Shown: in pieces, positions 1 through 7,807 of the stretch | Numbering within the stretch: position 1 is the first letter of the stretch | Layout of the letters: each line of letters begins with the position of its first letter | Assembly (NCBI GenBank): GCA_033765345.1 | Contig: JANRIC010000226.1 | Coordinates: 1-27,101, forward strand | From: JANRIC01 sp033765345 | GTDB taxonomy: Bacteria > Bacteroidota > Bacteroidia > Cytophagales > Microscillaceae | Reading direction: 5' to 3' | Length of the DNA: 27,101 nucleotides | Made by a program: the position numbers and the translations under genes | The notes under the pieces: model-generated | What the model saw: only the letters and a program-made list of their open reading frames with translations | What the model was told of the DNA's origin: nothing | Database searches by the model: none

Positions 1-123
1 TAGTACAAAATTAAGTGATTCTCAGAATCTACCGAACTTGTTTTTATCCGAGGCAGATTATACATGCTGTTCGTACAAAGTCCTTGTCATCCGTGTTCTA
101 ATAACCAGTAAATGAATTATTCA

Positions 124-459
124 TTCGCTCAAGCCGCACGATCGATGCTTCCAAAAACTTTTCCATTCGCTCAAGCCGCACGATCGATGCCCCCAAAAAC
201 TTTTTCATTCGCGCAAGCCGCACGATCGATGCCCCCAAAAACTTTTTCATTCACTCAAGCCGCTCGATCGATGCCCCCAAAAACTTTTTCATTCGCGCAA
301 GCCGCACGATCGATGCCCCCAAAAACTTTTTCATTCACTCAAGCCGCACGATCGATGCCCCCAAAAACTTTTTCATTTGCGCAAGCCGCTCGATCGATGC
401 CCCCAAAAACTTTTCCATTCGCTCAAGCCGCACGATCGATGCCCCCAAAAACTTTTTTA
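124..459. repeat. 8 x 42-bp tandem repeat (minisatellite)
   Basis: Eight contiguous 42-bp units follow each other without spacers. Each carries an invariant core CGATCGATG followed by a C-rich stretch and CCAAAAACTTTT. Differences cluster at a few sites: GCT, GCG or ACT in the second triplet, GCA or GCT in the fifth, and the last triplet. Because 42 is a multiple of three, the plus strand holds an open frame at 112-489 (125 aa) that would make a 14-residue repeat beginning FAQAARSMPPKTF. There is no recognisable domain, signal peptide or ribosome-binding site, and the frame is a direct consequence of unit length, so a non-coding minisatellite is favoured. A repetitive small protein is not excluded. 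Confidence 0.9.
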
Positions 460-478
460 ACCCAGATCATTTCGCTAC

Positions 479-520
479 CTATTCAATAGAAAACAAATAC
501 ATTTGTGTTCTATCGAATAG
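479..520. repeat. 42-bp near-perfect inverted repeat
   Basis: The left arm CTATTCAATAGAA pairs with the right arm TTCTATCGAATAG with one mismatch. Inside it ACAAAT pairs with ATTTGT around a 2-nt loop. The whole block can fold into a hairpin or cruciform of about 20 bp per arm with two mismatches. It lies 38 bp beyond the stop codon of the minus-strand peptidase gene, where a terminator would be expected, but neither strand shows an immediate T-run. It could be a transcript-end hairpin or a dyad binding site. Confidence 0.6.
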
Positions 521-557
521 TAACTCACAACTTGAATTAAGCAGTACTGCCATCCCA

Positions 558-2759
558 TTACTTTTTATTCAATCTTGGGTCGGTCACAGTTTTTAGCTCA
601 TATTCTTTGGGTGGCTCCACGCCAAGAAGGTGTTTCACAAAGTAATCCCAACGACGGCGCATCATATACAGACCGGACTGCCCCCTGAACCCGTGGCGTT
701 CATTGGGCAAAATCAACAAATCAAAATCCTTGTTGGCTTTAATGAGTGCTTCTACGACCAGATAGGTGTTGTAAGGCGGCACGTTATCATCCAGGCCACC
801 ATGAGCCAGTAATAGTTTTCCTTTTAAATTTTTGGCATAAATCTGATTGGCTTGTGCTTCATAATTGGAGCTACCCGTTTCTGTGGGCTGCAACAAGCCG
901 ATGTATCTTTCGCCCCAGTCGTCTTCGTAGTTGCGGTTATCGTGATTGCCTGATTCGGAGATCCCTACTTTGAAAAAATCAGGATATTGGAACATCGCCG
1001 CAGCCGTAGCAAAACCTCCTCCGGAGTGCCCCCAGATACCCACTCGATTTAGATCAATGTAGGGATATTTTTGCGCCAATTGTTTCATGCCCTCGATTTG
1101 GTCGGGCAGCGTATTATCTGCCATATTGCCGTAGCATTCATCATGAAATGCCTTAGAGCGCAAGGGGTTACAGGTTCCGTCGATCATCACTACCACAAAA
1201 CCCAGCTCTGCAAGTGCCTGATTGTCACGGCGGGCAGCCGAAAAAGAGCGGCTTCCCACACTTCCACCCTGCGGGCCGGGATAGATATAATTCACAATTG
1301 GGTATTTTTTGGTGGGGTCAAGCTGGGTAGGCGTATACATCAAGCCGTAAAGGTCATACTTACCATCCCTTGATTTGACGGTAATCGGCATAGGCGGCTT
1401 CCATCCAGTAGCTTCGAGGCGCGAAATATCTGCTTTTTCCAGGTTTAAAATCAGTTTTCCGTTCATATCCCGCAAAACCGTCACAGGAGGCACATGAGGT
1501 TGAGAGTATTCATCTAAGAAATATTTGCCGTCCGGGGAGAGGGTGATCTGGTGGTTACCATTTTCGGGGCTAAGGAGTTTGAGGTTTTTACCATCCATCT
1601 GTACGCTGTAAAAATGCCCGTAATAAGGATCACGCCCTGGCTCACGTCCTCCGGCTTTGAAATAAATCGTTCGTTTTTTTTCATCTACGTGCAAGATTTC
1701 CCAAACTGCCCAATCACCGGAAGTGATCTGATTTTTGAGTTTGCCGCCATTGAGGTCATACAAATAGAGATGCCCCCAGCCGTCTCTTTCGGTAAACCAA
1801 ATAAATTCATTGCTTTCGGGTAGATACCTCCAGTTGGACGTTCCTTGTCCGGATTCAAACTGCGTCTTGCTTGTTTCTTCGTAAATATCTCTAACCAGCC
1901 CTGTGGTGGCATCGGCCACGCGTAGGTTTTCCTGCTTGTGGTCGCGTGAGGTAGAAAGAAAAGCGAGGGTTTTGGAATCTTTAGCCCAGAGCACATCCGT
2001 CCAGCTACCGTCGCACGAAATATCATCGCAGAGAGAAGATCGGTGTTGGTCGGAAGCCATTTGCAGGCGAATGACTTTGGGTTTGTCTATTTCAATAATT
2101 ACCCGATGTAGTTTGATGATTTCTTTGTCTTCGGGAAGCGGATACTTCCAGGCTTCCAGTTTGGGGGCACCTACCTGGGTGTTGACCAGATACATTTCAC
2201 TTACGTGACGTTGGTCTTGCTGAAAAGTAGCTATTTTCCTAGAATCAGGCGACCAGACAAGGATAGCCCGATCGCTGTGCGTCCATCCGGCATTGTCGGT
2301 TGCATAGCCGAAATCCTTGATTCCGTCGGTGGTCAGTTGTTTTTCTTGCCCGCTGTCCGTATCTCTTATCCACAGGTTCCATTCACGAATAAAGGCTGCA
2401 TATTTGCCATCAGGGGAGGATATTTCATTGAAATTACCAGGGCGATTATTGGATGGAGGGCTGATACCCAGTTTGGAAAGTTGATCGGCTGCCGTTCTTG
2501 AGCCCTTAGTAGGATCAATCAAGACATATTCTATCCCGTTGGGGACGAGTACCTGATACCAACATCTGCCATCGGGAAGCCAGTTTGGACGAACGCCAGC
2601 ACGGTCGATAAGCTGTGAGACGTGGTAATACAGCATTTTTTCAGCCTTAACGTAGTCATCGTAGCCAAGTGTTTGAGTAGATTGTGCTCGAAGATCGAGG
2701 GAAAAACTGATGAATAATAAAAACAACAAAAAAGGTGTGTAAATATTTTTTGAATTCAT
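558..2759 (-). CDS. Secreted S9 prolyl oligopeptidase / dipeptidyl-peptidase IV-type serine peptidase
   Basis: This is a 733-aa exported peptidase. An N-terminal signal peptide (hydrophobic residues about 8-22, likely cleavage near RAQ) points to the periplasm or outer surface. Residues about 30-450 carry the repeated SPDGK-type strands of a DPP-IV N-terminal beta-propeller (SPDGKY near 115 and 408). Residues about 460-715 form the alpha/beta-hydrolase domain. The inferred catalytic triad is Ser579 in GHSGGG, Asp657 in HGGLDDN and His689 in ERHG. Family S9 enzymes remove dipeptides or cleave after proline in short peptides. The serine motif is GHSGGG rather than the GWSYGG of classical DPP-IV, so exact specificity is uncertain. 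It stands alone, with a 100-bp gap to the upstream exonuclease gene on the same strand. Confidence 0.9.
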   Translation of the reverse strand: MNSKNIYTPFLLFLLFISFSLDLRAQSTQTLGYDDYVKAEKMLYYHVSQLIDRAGVRPNWLPDGRCWYQVLVPNGIEYVLIDPTKGSRTAADQLSKLGISPPSNNRPGNFNEISSPDGKYAAFIREWNLWIRDTDSGQEKQLTTDGIKDFGYATDNAGWTHSDRAILVWSPDSRKIATFQQDQRHVSEMYLVNTQVGAPKLEAWKYPLPEDKEIIKLHRVIIEIDKPKVIRLQMASDQHRSSLCDDISCDGSWTDVLWAKDSKTLAFLSTSRDHKQENLRVADATTGLVRDIYEETSKTQFESGQGTSNWRYLPESNEFIWFTERDGWGHLYLYDLNGGKLKNQITSGDWAVWEILHVDEKKRTIYFKAGGREPGRDPYYGHFYSVQMDGKNLKLLSPENGNHQITLSPDGKYFLDEYSQPHVPPVTVLRDMNGKLILNLEKADISRLEATGWKPPMPITVKSRDGKYDLYGLMYTPTQLDPTKKYPIVNYIYPGPQGGSVGSRSFSAARRDNQALAELGFVVVMIDGTCNPLRSKAFHDECYGNMADNTLPDQIEGMKQLAQKYPYIDLNRVGIWGHSGGGFATAAAMFQYPDFFKVGISESGNHDNRNYEDDWGERYIGLLQPTETGSSNYEAQANQIYAKNLKGKLLLAHGGLDDNVPPYNTYLVVEALIKANKDFDLLILPNERHGFRGQSGLYMMRRRWDYFVKHLLGVEPPKEYELKTVTDPRLNKK

Positions 2760-2859
2760 GGCTTATTTTGTTTCGTGTGAAATTGGAGAAAAAATACATA
2801 TCAGGCTTAAATAAAATAATTTTTGAAAAGAAAAGCTTACAAAGCTGTTTTTTTTTAAG

Positions 2860-3405
2860 TTAAGCGCATTTCCATTGATCAAAATATTTTAGAAAAATCT
2901 GTGTGATATTTCGAGCATCATCAATGCCTCGGTGGTGGATACCTTCCAGTGGAATCTTTTCAGTTTTTAAAGCTCCAGGCATACCCACAGGTCGGTTTAG
3001 CTTTTTGATTTGTGCGTATTGATGCTTCAGGCTGATGTGATTTTGCAACCAGTCCGTGCTGAGGCTATGTAGCTGACAATCTTTAATCAATTGAGTTTTG
3101 TCATAATACCCCCAAGAGCAAAGCCAGTAGTCATCGCCAAAGCTCAAAATCCAGTTTTGGAAATTTGATAGCACTTCGGGAAAATGGTCTGCTTCGTCTA
3201 CCTGGTCTTGGGTGATGGTAGTGAGTTGGGTGCAAAAATCCGACAAAAAAGGATGTACTTTGGGTTTGACAAATCGGGCAAATTCTCCTAGGATTTCTTT
3301 TTGGTCGTTCACTGCCAGGGCACCGATCTCGATGATTTCGTTGGGTTGTGTGTTGTGATTTTCCCAGCAGGTGGCTTCCAGATCAAGGATGATAAAATGT
3401 GTCAT
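2860..3405 (-). CDS. DEDDh 3'-5' exonuclease (RNase T / ERI1-KapD-like)
   Basis: This 181-aa protein is a stand-alone exonuclease of the DnaQ/RNase T fold. All family residues are visible: Asp8 and Glu10 in LDLEAT, Asp102 in WGYYDKTQ, and His158 with Asp163 in HHRGIDDARN. The DLEATC start and HRGIDD end resemble the ERI1/KapD branch, whose members trim RNA or DNA 3' ends using two metal ions; the in-cell substrate here is unknown. The length fits a single catalytic domain with no extra module. It is transcribed towards the peptidase and away from mscL, with 95 bp to the mscL start. Confidence 0.85.
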   Translation of the reverse strand: MTHFIILDLEATCWENHNTQPNEIIEIGALAVNDQKEILGEFARFVKPKVHPFLSDFCTQLTTITQDQVDEADHFPEVLSNFQNWILSFGDDYWLCSWGYYDKTQLIKDCQLHSLSTDWLQNHISLKHQYAQIKKLNRPVGMPGALKTEKIPLEGIHHRGIDDARNITQIFLKYFDQWKCA

Positions 3406-3441
3406 AAGTTTTTATTGTATTAACAGGAGTATAAATTTAAG

Positions 3442-3449
3442 TAATTTTG
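3442..3449 (+). promoter_or_regulatory. Candidate -7 promoter box for mscL
   Basis: TAATTTTG matches the Bacteroidota -7 consensus TAnnTTTG. It lies 51 bp upstream of the mscL ATG. A TTG at 3415-3417 is a possible -33 element, but the 24-bp gap is longer than usual. The box overlaps the TTG codon at 3447, which argues against that codon as the translation start. Confidence 0.4.
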
Positions 3450-3500
3450 CGGTTTGATAAAATTTTATTTTCTTGCGACACCAATTTAAATACAAACAAA

Positions 3501-3917
3501 ATGAGTATCATCAAAGAATTTAAAGAATTTGCTACCAAAGGCAATCTGGTAGATATGGCAGTTGCATTTGTCATGGGGGCTGCTTTCGGTAAAGTAGTGA
3601 CGGCTTTTATTGATGGCATGTTTATGCCGATTGTCGGTCAAATTACTGCTGGAGTAGATTTTAAAGCACTCAAATACGTACTCAATGAGGCAAAACTGGA
3701 TGAGGCCGGCAATGTACTCACACCCGAAGCAGCTATCCGATATGGAGAATTTATCACGGTATTGATTGATTTTGTTATTGTGGCTTTTTTTATGTTTATA
3801 TTGGTTAGAAATATGAATAATCTTAAGAAAAAACAAGCAGCAGCCCCTGCCACACCGCCACCACCTACCGAAGACCAAAAATTACTTGCAGAAATTCGGG
3901 ATTTGTTGAAGAAATAA
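3501..3917 (+). CDS. mscL: Large-conductance mechanosensitive channel MscL
   Basis: This 138-aa inner-membrane channel opens under membrane tension to release solutes during hypo-osmotic shock, as a homopentamer. The N-terminal amphipathic helix (residues 1-12, MSIIKEFKEF) leads into TM1 (about 15-43, with the family's GNLVDMAVAFVMGAAFG signature), a periplasmic loop (45-80), TM2 (about 82-104) and a charged cytoplasmic helix ending in KLLAEIRDLLKK. The alanine/proline linker at 112-122 is a normal MscL feature. The frame extends upstream to a TTG at 3447, but the ATG at 3501 gives the canonical MscL N-terminus and lies after the candidate promoter. It is apparently monocistronic, with a short GC hairpin just after the stop. 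Confidence 0.96.
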   Translation: MSIIKEFKEFATKGNLVDMAVAFVMGAAFGKVVTAFIDGMFMPIVGQITAGVDFKALKYVLNEAKLDEAGNVLTPEAAIRYGEFITVLIDFVIVAFFMFILVRNMNNLKKKQAAAPATPPPPTEDQKLLAEIRDLLKK

Positions 3918-3919
3918 AA

Positions 3920-3936
3920 TTGGGAGATAATCCCAA
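3920..3936 (+). terminator. Weak hairpin after mscL
   Basis: TTGGGA pairs with TCCCAA around a 5-nt loop, starting 3 nt after the mscL stop codon. There is no clean T-run behind it (AAATT follows), so termination is only a guess. It also lies about 20 bp upstream of the candidate -7 box of the next gene. Confidence 0.3.
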
Positions 3937-3955
3937 AATTATGGTTTATTCTTGG

Positions 3956-3963
3956 TAATTTTG
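3956..3963 (+). promoter_or_regulatory. Candidate -7 promoter box for the CaCA exchanger
   Basis: TAATTTTG fits TAnnTTTG and lies 102 bp upstream of the exchanger ATG in the mscL-exchanger gap. No convincing -33 box was identified. Confidence 0.35.
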
Positions 3964-4065
3964 CCAAATGCAATATATCTTGGAAAATATTTTTGGCTAA
4001 GTTATTGTATTTGTAAAGCTTAACAATGTAATTTCGCCCAAATTTTAACCCACATCTATTTATTT

Positions 4066-5070
4066 ATGGAATTATTCTGGAGTATTTCTTTGATTCTGTT
4101 GGGAGTTGTAGCTGCTGTAATAGGTTCTAATATTTTGGTGGACGGTTCTTCCCAAATCGCAAAAAAATTTGGTATTTCCGACCTGATTATCGGACTGACT
4201 GTCGTAGCCTTCGGTACATCCTCTCCTGAGTTGGCTGTAAACCTCTCTGCTTCTATTACGGGGGCTACTGATATTGCTATTGGTAATATTGTAGGCAGCA
4301 ATATCTTTAATGTATTTATTATATTGGGGATTTCAGCCATCATTTATCCGGTAAGTGTCCAAAGTAATTCTGTTTGGATTGAGATTCCTTTAAGCTTGCT
4401 TGCTGCGCTGGTGGTTGGTTTTACGGCCAACGATATCTTTTTTGACGGAGGTGCACTCAATCAAATTACCCGAATTGATGGGATGGTTTTCCTTTGTTTT
4501 TTTGCGGTTTTTATGTATTATACGGTGTATACCTCCAAAGCCATACCCAAAGATCAGGATGCCCTAGAGCGTGAAATACACGAGAGCGAAAAAGACAAAC
4601 CCGATATGCCCATCTCGAAGGCTGCTCTTTATATCGTAGCCGGATTGGTATTCTTGTATTTTGGGAGTGAGTGGCTTGTAGCCGGAGCTAAGACCATAGC
4701 CAAATTTGCTGGGCTAAGTGATGCCATTGTCGGTTTGACCATTGTGGCTGCTGGTACTTCCGTACCCGAATTGGCTACTTCTGCGACAGCAGCCTATAAG
4801 AAAAACTCCGATATTGCCATCGGTAACGTGGTAGGTTCTAATATCTTCAATATTTTCTTCATTCTCGGACTGAGTGCGGTAATTACGCCACTTCCTTTCA
4901 TTAGCCCGACTGCAACACTTGATATTCTGATGTGTATTTTTTCAAGCTTAATTGTTTTTACTTTTGCTTTTACAGGGCGTAAACGAAATATAATCAGTCG
5001 TGTGGAAGGTGTATTCCTAATTATTGTGTATATTATCTATGTCACTTATTTGATTTTACAAGTGACTTAG
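4066..5070 (+). CDS. CaCA-family calcium/sodium antiporter (YrbG-like)
   Basis: This 334-aa polytopic inner-membrane protein belongs to the cation/Ca2+ exchanger family, which moves Ca2+ out against Na+ or H+. The two inverted alpha-repeats are very clear. Repeat 1 (about 50-83) has GTSSPEL with Glu55 and IGNIVGSNIFN. Repeat 2 (about 230-263) has GTSVPEL with Glu235 and IGNVVGSNIFN. The two glutamates that bind the ion lie exactly 180 residues apart. A charged cytoplasmic loop (about 157-185, rich in D/E/K) separates the halves. Length and layout fit bacterial YrbG/CaxA-type exchangers. The start follows a T-rich leader with no Shine-Dalgarno sequence. Whether Na+ or H+ is the counter-ion cannot be read from sequence. 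Confidence 0.93.
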   Translation: MELFWSISLILLGVVAAVIGSNILVDGSSQIAKKFGISDLIIGLTVVAFGTSSPELAVNLSASITGATDIAIGNIVGSNIFNVFIILGISAIIYPVSVQSNSVWIEIPLSLLAALVVGFTANDIFFDGGALNQITRIDGMVFLCFFAVFMYYTVYTSKAIPKDQDALEREIHESEKDKPDMPISKAALYIVAGLVFLYFGSEWLVAGAKTIAKFAGLSDAIVGLTIVAAGTSVPELATSATAAYKKNSDIAIGNVVGSNIFNIFFILGLSAVITPLPFISPTATLDILMCIFSSLIVFTFAFTGRKRNIISRVEGVFLIIVYIIYVTYLILQVT

Positions 5071-5218
5071 TTTTGTAAAAATAAAATTTCTTTACCATAC
5101 AATTACGCTTCCTGAGAATAAAGATAGGTTTCTTTAGAAAAAGATAAGCGCATGGGGGATGATTAGGAAAAACCAAAATTGGTAATGCGTAACATGAATG
5201 CTGTTCGTTCAAAACAAT

Positions 5219-5238
5219 GGGCTGTGAAGGCACAGCCC
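5219..5238 (+). repeat. Hairpin in the 5071-5270 gap
   Basis: GGGCTGTG and CACAGCCC form a perfect 8-bp stem around an AAGG loop, 32 bp before the ATG of the next gene. It lies between two near-identical direct repeats, GGAAAAACCAAAATT at 5166-5180 and GGAAGAACCAAAATT at 5248-5262. There is no T-run. The block may be a dispersed repeat remnant or a leader structure for the downstream 109-aa gene. Confidence 0.5.
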
Positions 5239-5270
5239 AGGGCGACTGGAAGAACCAAAATTTATACATC

Positions 5271-5600
5271 ATGAAAAAAATCACCTTATTTCATCTAAAG
5301 ACTTCTGTTGTTGAAACTACCCATGAGATTTATTTTTCAGCGCAGGGGCACTTGTGTTTTGAAGGTTATGATACGGGGAAGATAGTTGAAGAATATAAGG
5401 GTGATTCGGATTATGAATACTTTTATACCGTAAAAAAAGAGGAGGTTAAAAAGCTCTCTCAAGTGTTTAATCTGCCTCAAGATGATCAATCAAGGCTTTT
5501 GGAAGCCATCTGGCTAAGGTTTGGCAATCATCAGGCTTATTCGCAGTTGGGTGAGTTTATGCGGGTACACGACATTAAATTTGATAGTTTTACTTGGTAA
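5271..5600 (+). CDS. Conserved-looking hypothetical protein, 109 aa
   Basis: The family is not recognised. It is a small soluble acidic protein beginning MKKITLFHLKTSVVE, with a predicted beta-rich N-terminal half (about 1-60, containing GHLCFEGYD and YEYFYTVKKEE) and a helical C-terminal half (about 62-109). There is no signal peptide or membrane segment. The frame extends to an ATG at 5217 but crosses the GGGCTGTG hairpin. The internal ATG at 5271, followed by AAAAAAATC, gives a typical N-terminus and is preferred. It is convergent with the Ser/Thr kinase gene 31 bp downstream. Composition and codon use look like the neighbouring genes, supporting a real gene; no function is proposed. Confidence 0.7.
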   Translation: MKKITLFHLKTSVVETTHEIYFSAQGHLCFEGYDTGKIVEEYKGDSDYEYFYTVKKEEVKKLSQVFNLPQDDQSRLLEAIWLRFGNHQAYSQLGEFMRVHDIKFDSFTW

Positions 5601-5631
5601 AAAACATCACTTATGTGTTACGATATTTTCC

Positions 5632-6966
5632 TCAATTCTTATTAATTTGATCTCTCACGGTCATCACATACCTAGAAGCTGCGTGAATGTCCCAAGGCCA
5701 ACTTTTCATTTTGACTTTTTTCCAATCATTCAGTACCAGCGTGACCGTAGGAAAGCGGAAAAAACAAAGCACGCTAAACACAAGCAAAATAACACCCATC
5801 AAAATGGTCAGAAAATGAAGATAAAACCATGCTACAGTGATGGCAATGATCAGGGAGATGATTCCGCTGGTTGTTTCTCGGTGGGTGTTGAGTTCGCTGG
5901 AGATAATCCGATGTAGGGGAATTTCGTTTCTTTCCCCTTTTTCAAAAAGGTCTTTGCCTTTGTAGAACATCAACTTGTGATTGGTCACCATCCCGAAGGA
6001 ATTATCCAACAGCAAAAATTCCTTATCGGTGACCTGAACAAGGAAGTTTTTTTCAAAAACAGGTTTTTCACCTATTCCATTTTCAGGATTTTTGCGAATA
6101 ATCCATTCTACGGTATTTTCAGAAGATTGAATACGGCTGATTTTCTGATCATTCAGGAGAGCGGCTTTAAATTCGGCGGCACTTTGAAAGCGGTCGTTTG
6201 GATTTTTGGCGGTGGCTTTTTCCAGGATACTTTGCATCCGGTCGCTGACATTGGGGTAAAAACTACGTGCTTTTGGCAAGGGTTCTTGTACGATTTTGGT
6301 ATTGATTTCGTATTCCGACAAGTCACTTTGGTAGGGATTAGTCCCTGTCAGGATTTCAAAAAGGGTGATTCCGAGGCTGTAAATATCCGTGCGGGCATCT
6401 ACTTCGCGGGCAAGTACCTGCTCAGGGCTCATATAAAAGATTGTCCCCATCCGAATACCAGTTTGTGTGAGTCCTTTTTCAGGCGTATCAATATGCTTTG
6501 CGATACCAAAATCCAAGATTTTGATGCTCCCATCCTGAGTGATCATCATATTGGAGGGTTTGATGTCGCGATGTACGATATTGCGTCGGTGGGCATATTC
6601 TACGGCATCCAGTACCTGCACAAAAACTTCAATGGCTTTGGATTCAGGCACGGGTCCTGAAACCTGATGGATATAATGATCCAAAGAAATACCCTCGACA
6701 TATTCCATAATGAGGTACACGCCGTTGGGAGTCTCGAGATAATCATGCAACGAAACGATATTGGGATGACGGAGGTTAGCCATGAGTGCGGCTTCATTTT
6801 TGAATCGAATCCGAATAGCTGGATCGCGGGCGTATTCGGGTTTGAGTTCCTTGATGGCTACCTTACGGTCAATCTGTGTATGCTGTGCCAGGTAGACAGT
6901 ACCCATGCCTCCTTTTCCCAGTATTCTTTTAAGTTGATAATTTGCAATGATAGATTGACCGGTCAT
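5632..6966 (-). CDS. Membrane-anchored Ser/Thr protein kinase (Hanks type)
   Basis: This 444-aa protein has an N-terminal kinase domain (about 8-270) with all key motifs: glycine loop GKGGMGTVY (18-26), Lys39 in VAIKE, HRDIKPSN with Asp134 and Asn139, DFG at 152-154 and a GTIFYMSPEQ activation-segment end (174-183). It should be an active kinase acting on cytoplasmic targets. Residues about 300-360 look beta-rich (VTNHKLMFYKGKD then IPLHRIISSEL). Two hydrophobic segments follow at about 368-389 and 386-405, probably a tight membrane hairpin. The chain then returns to VTLVLNDWKKVKMKSW and a terminal helix. This resembles a bacterial PH-type domain interrupted by a membrane hairpin (inference). 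There is no PASTA or other external sensor domain. It lies downstream of ruvC on the same strand, 207 bp apart. Confidence 0.9.
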   Translation of the reverse strand: MTGQSIIANYQLKRILGKGGMGTVYLAQHTQIDRKVAIKELKPEYARDPAIRIRFKNEAALMANLRHPNIVSLHDYLETPNGVYLIMEYVEGISLDHYIHQVSGPVPESKAIEVFVQVLDAVEYAHRRNIVHRDIKPSNMMITQDGSIKILDFGIAKHIDTPEKGLTQTGIRMGTIFYMSPEQVLAREVDARTDIYSLGITLFEILTGTNPYQSDLSEYEINTKIVQEPLPKARSFYPNVSDRMQSILEKATAKNPNDRFQSAAEFKAALLNDQKISRIQSSENTVEWIIRKNPENGIGEKPVFEKNFLVQVTDKEFLLLDNSFGMVTNHKLMFYKGKDLFEKGERNEIPLHRIISSELNTHRETTSGIISLIIAITVAWFYLHFLTILMGVILLVFSVLCFFRFPTVTLVLNDWKKVKMKSWPWDIHAASRYVMTVRDQINKN

Positions 6967-7173
6967 GAATTTATCTTATACTATAATTTAGTTGACTTGT
7001 ATGATTGTGATTTTGTTGTAAAGAGCTTTTTCTTACAGGTTTATGCTTTATGGAAGATTCAAATTACCTTTATTGACGACAAGTCCAATTAGACAAGCTG
7101 TCTTTTGGCGGTTTTTGTCACAAAAATACCAAAATTTTAGAATTTTCACTTAAAATTTTCTACTCGAGGAATT

Positions 7174-7728
7174 CTACTTGATTCGATCGGGATTATCTTT
7201 GATAAAGGAGTTCCATCCGCTATATTTTCCGGCATCAGGGTTTTTGGTTTGGAAAAAATGGCATACAGCCACCCCCAGTGCATCGGTAGCATCCAACAAA
7301 ATATCCTTTTCTTTAAAATTAAGCAAGGTCCTTAGCATGGCAGCTACCTGCTCTTTGGAGGCATTTCCATTGCCTGTGACGGATTGTTTGATTTTTCGGG
7401 GGGCGTATTCGGTTATTGGAATCTCCCGCACCAAAGCTGCTGCCATGGCTACTCCCTGTGCACGCCCTAGTTTGAGGGCGACTTGGATGTTTTTTCCATA
7501 AAAAGGAGATTCTAGAGCCATTTCATCGGGATGGTATTCATCCAGCAATTCGTTCATTCTTTCGGCAATTTTTTTGAGTTTGAGCGCTTGATTGGTATAT
7601 TTGGAGAGATTAATGACTCCATAGCGCAGCAATGCAAGTTCTTTTTGCTGTACAACGATGAGCCCATAACCCATAATTTTGGTGCCGGGATCAACGCCCA
7701 GGATTATTCTTTTGCTTTCTTGAGTCAA
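7174..7728 (-). CDS. ruvC: Holliday junction resolvase RuvC
   Basis: This 184-aa endonuclease cuts Holliday junctions as a dimer together with RuvAB in recombinational repair. The RNase H-like fold's catalytic acids are present: Asp13 in GVDPGT, Glu73 in ALESPFYGKN, and Asp146 and Asp149 in DATDALGVAVCH. The basic, glycine-rich VTGNGNASKEQV stretch (117-128) is the family's DNA-contact region. Length is normal for RuvC (about 170-190). It is divergent from the glycosyltransferase gene with a 79-bp shared upstream region. ruvA and ruvB are not in the window. Confidence 0.96.
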   Translation of the reverse strand: MTQESKRIILGVDPGTKIMGYGLIVVQQKELALLRYGVINLSKYTNQALKLKKIAERMNELLDEYHPDEMALESPFYGKNIQVALKLGRAQGVAMAAALVREIPITEYAPRKIKQSVTGNGNASKEQVAAMLRTLLNFKEKDILLDATDALGVAVCHFFQTKNPDAGKYSGWNSFIKDNPDRIK

Positions 7729-7807
7729 AAATTTTGATAATTAATTTTAAATAATTTGCAAAACCAAGTTTTCGTCCAAAGGATGCTAACAAGGATTTTA
7801 TATACAC

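Noticed and set aside
124..459. 42-bp array considered as a CRISPR array
   Set aside because: Units are contiguous with no variable spacers of constant length, and no cas genes are present.
3447..3500. TTG start for mscL
   Set aside because: It overlaps the candidate -7 promoter box and adds 18 residues absent from MscL proteins.
5042..5284. 80-codon minus-strand frame across the exchanger-109-aa gap
   Set aside because: It spans the GGGCTGTG hairpin and the direct repeats and overlaps both neighbouring genes; no domain or start signal.
5977..6660. 227-codon plus-strand frame opposite the Ser/Thr kinase
   Set aside because: It is entirely antisense to the kinase gene, whose catalytic motifs are intact; the translated antisense has no recognisable domain.
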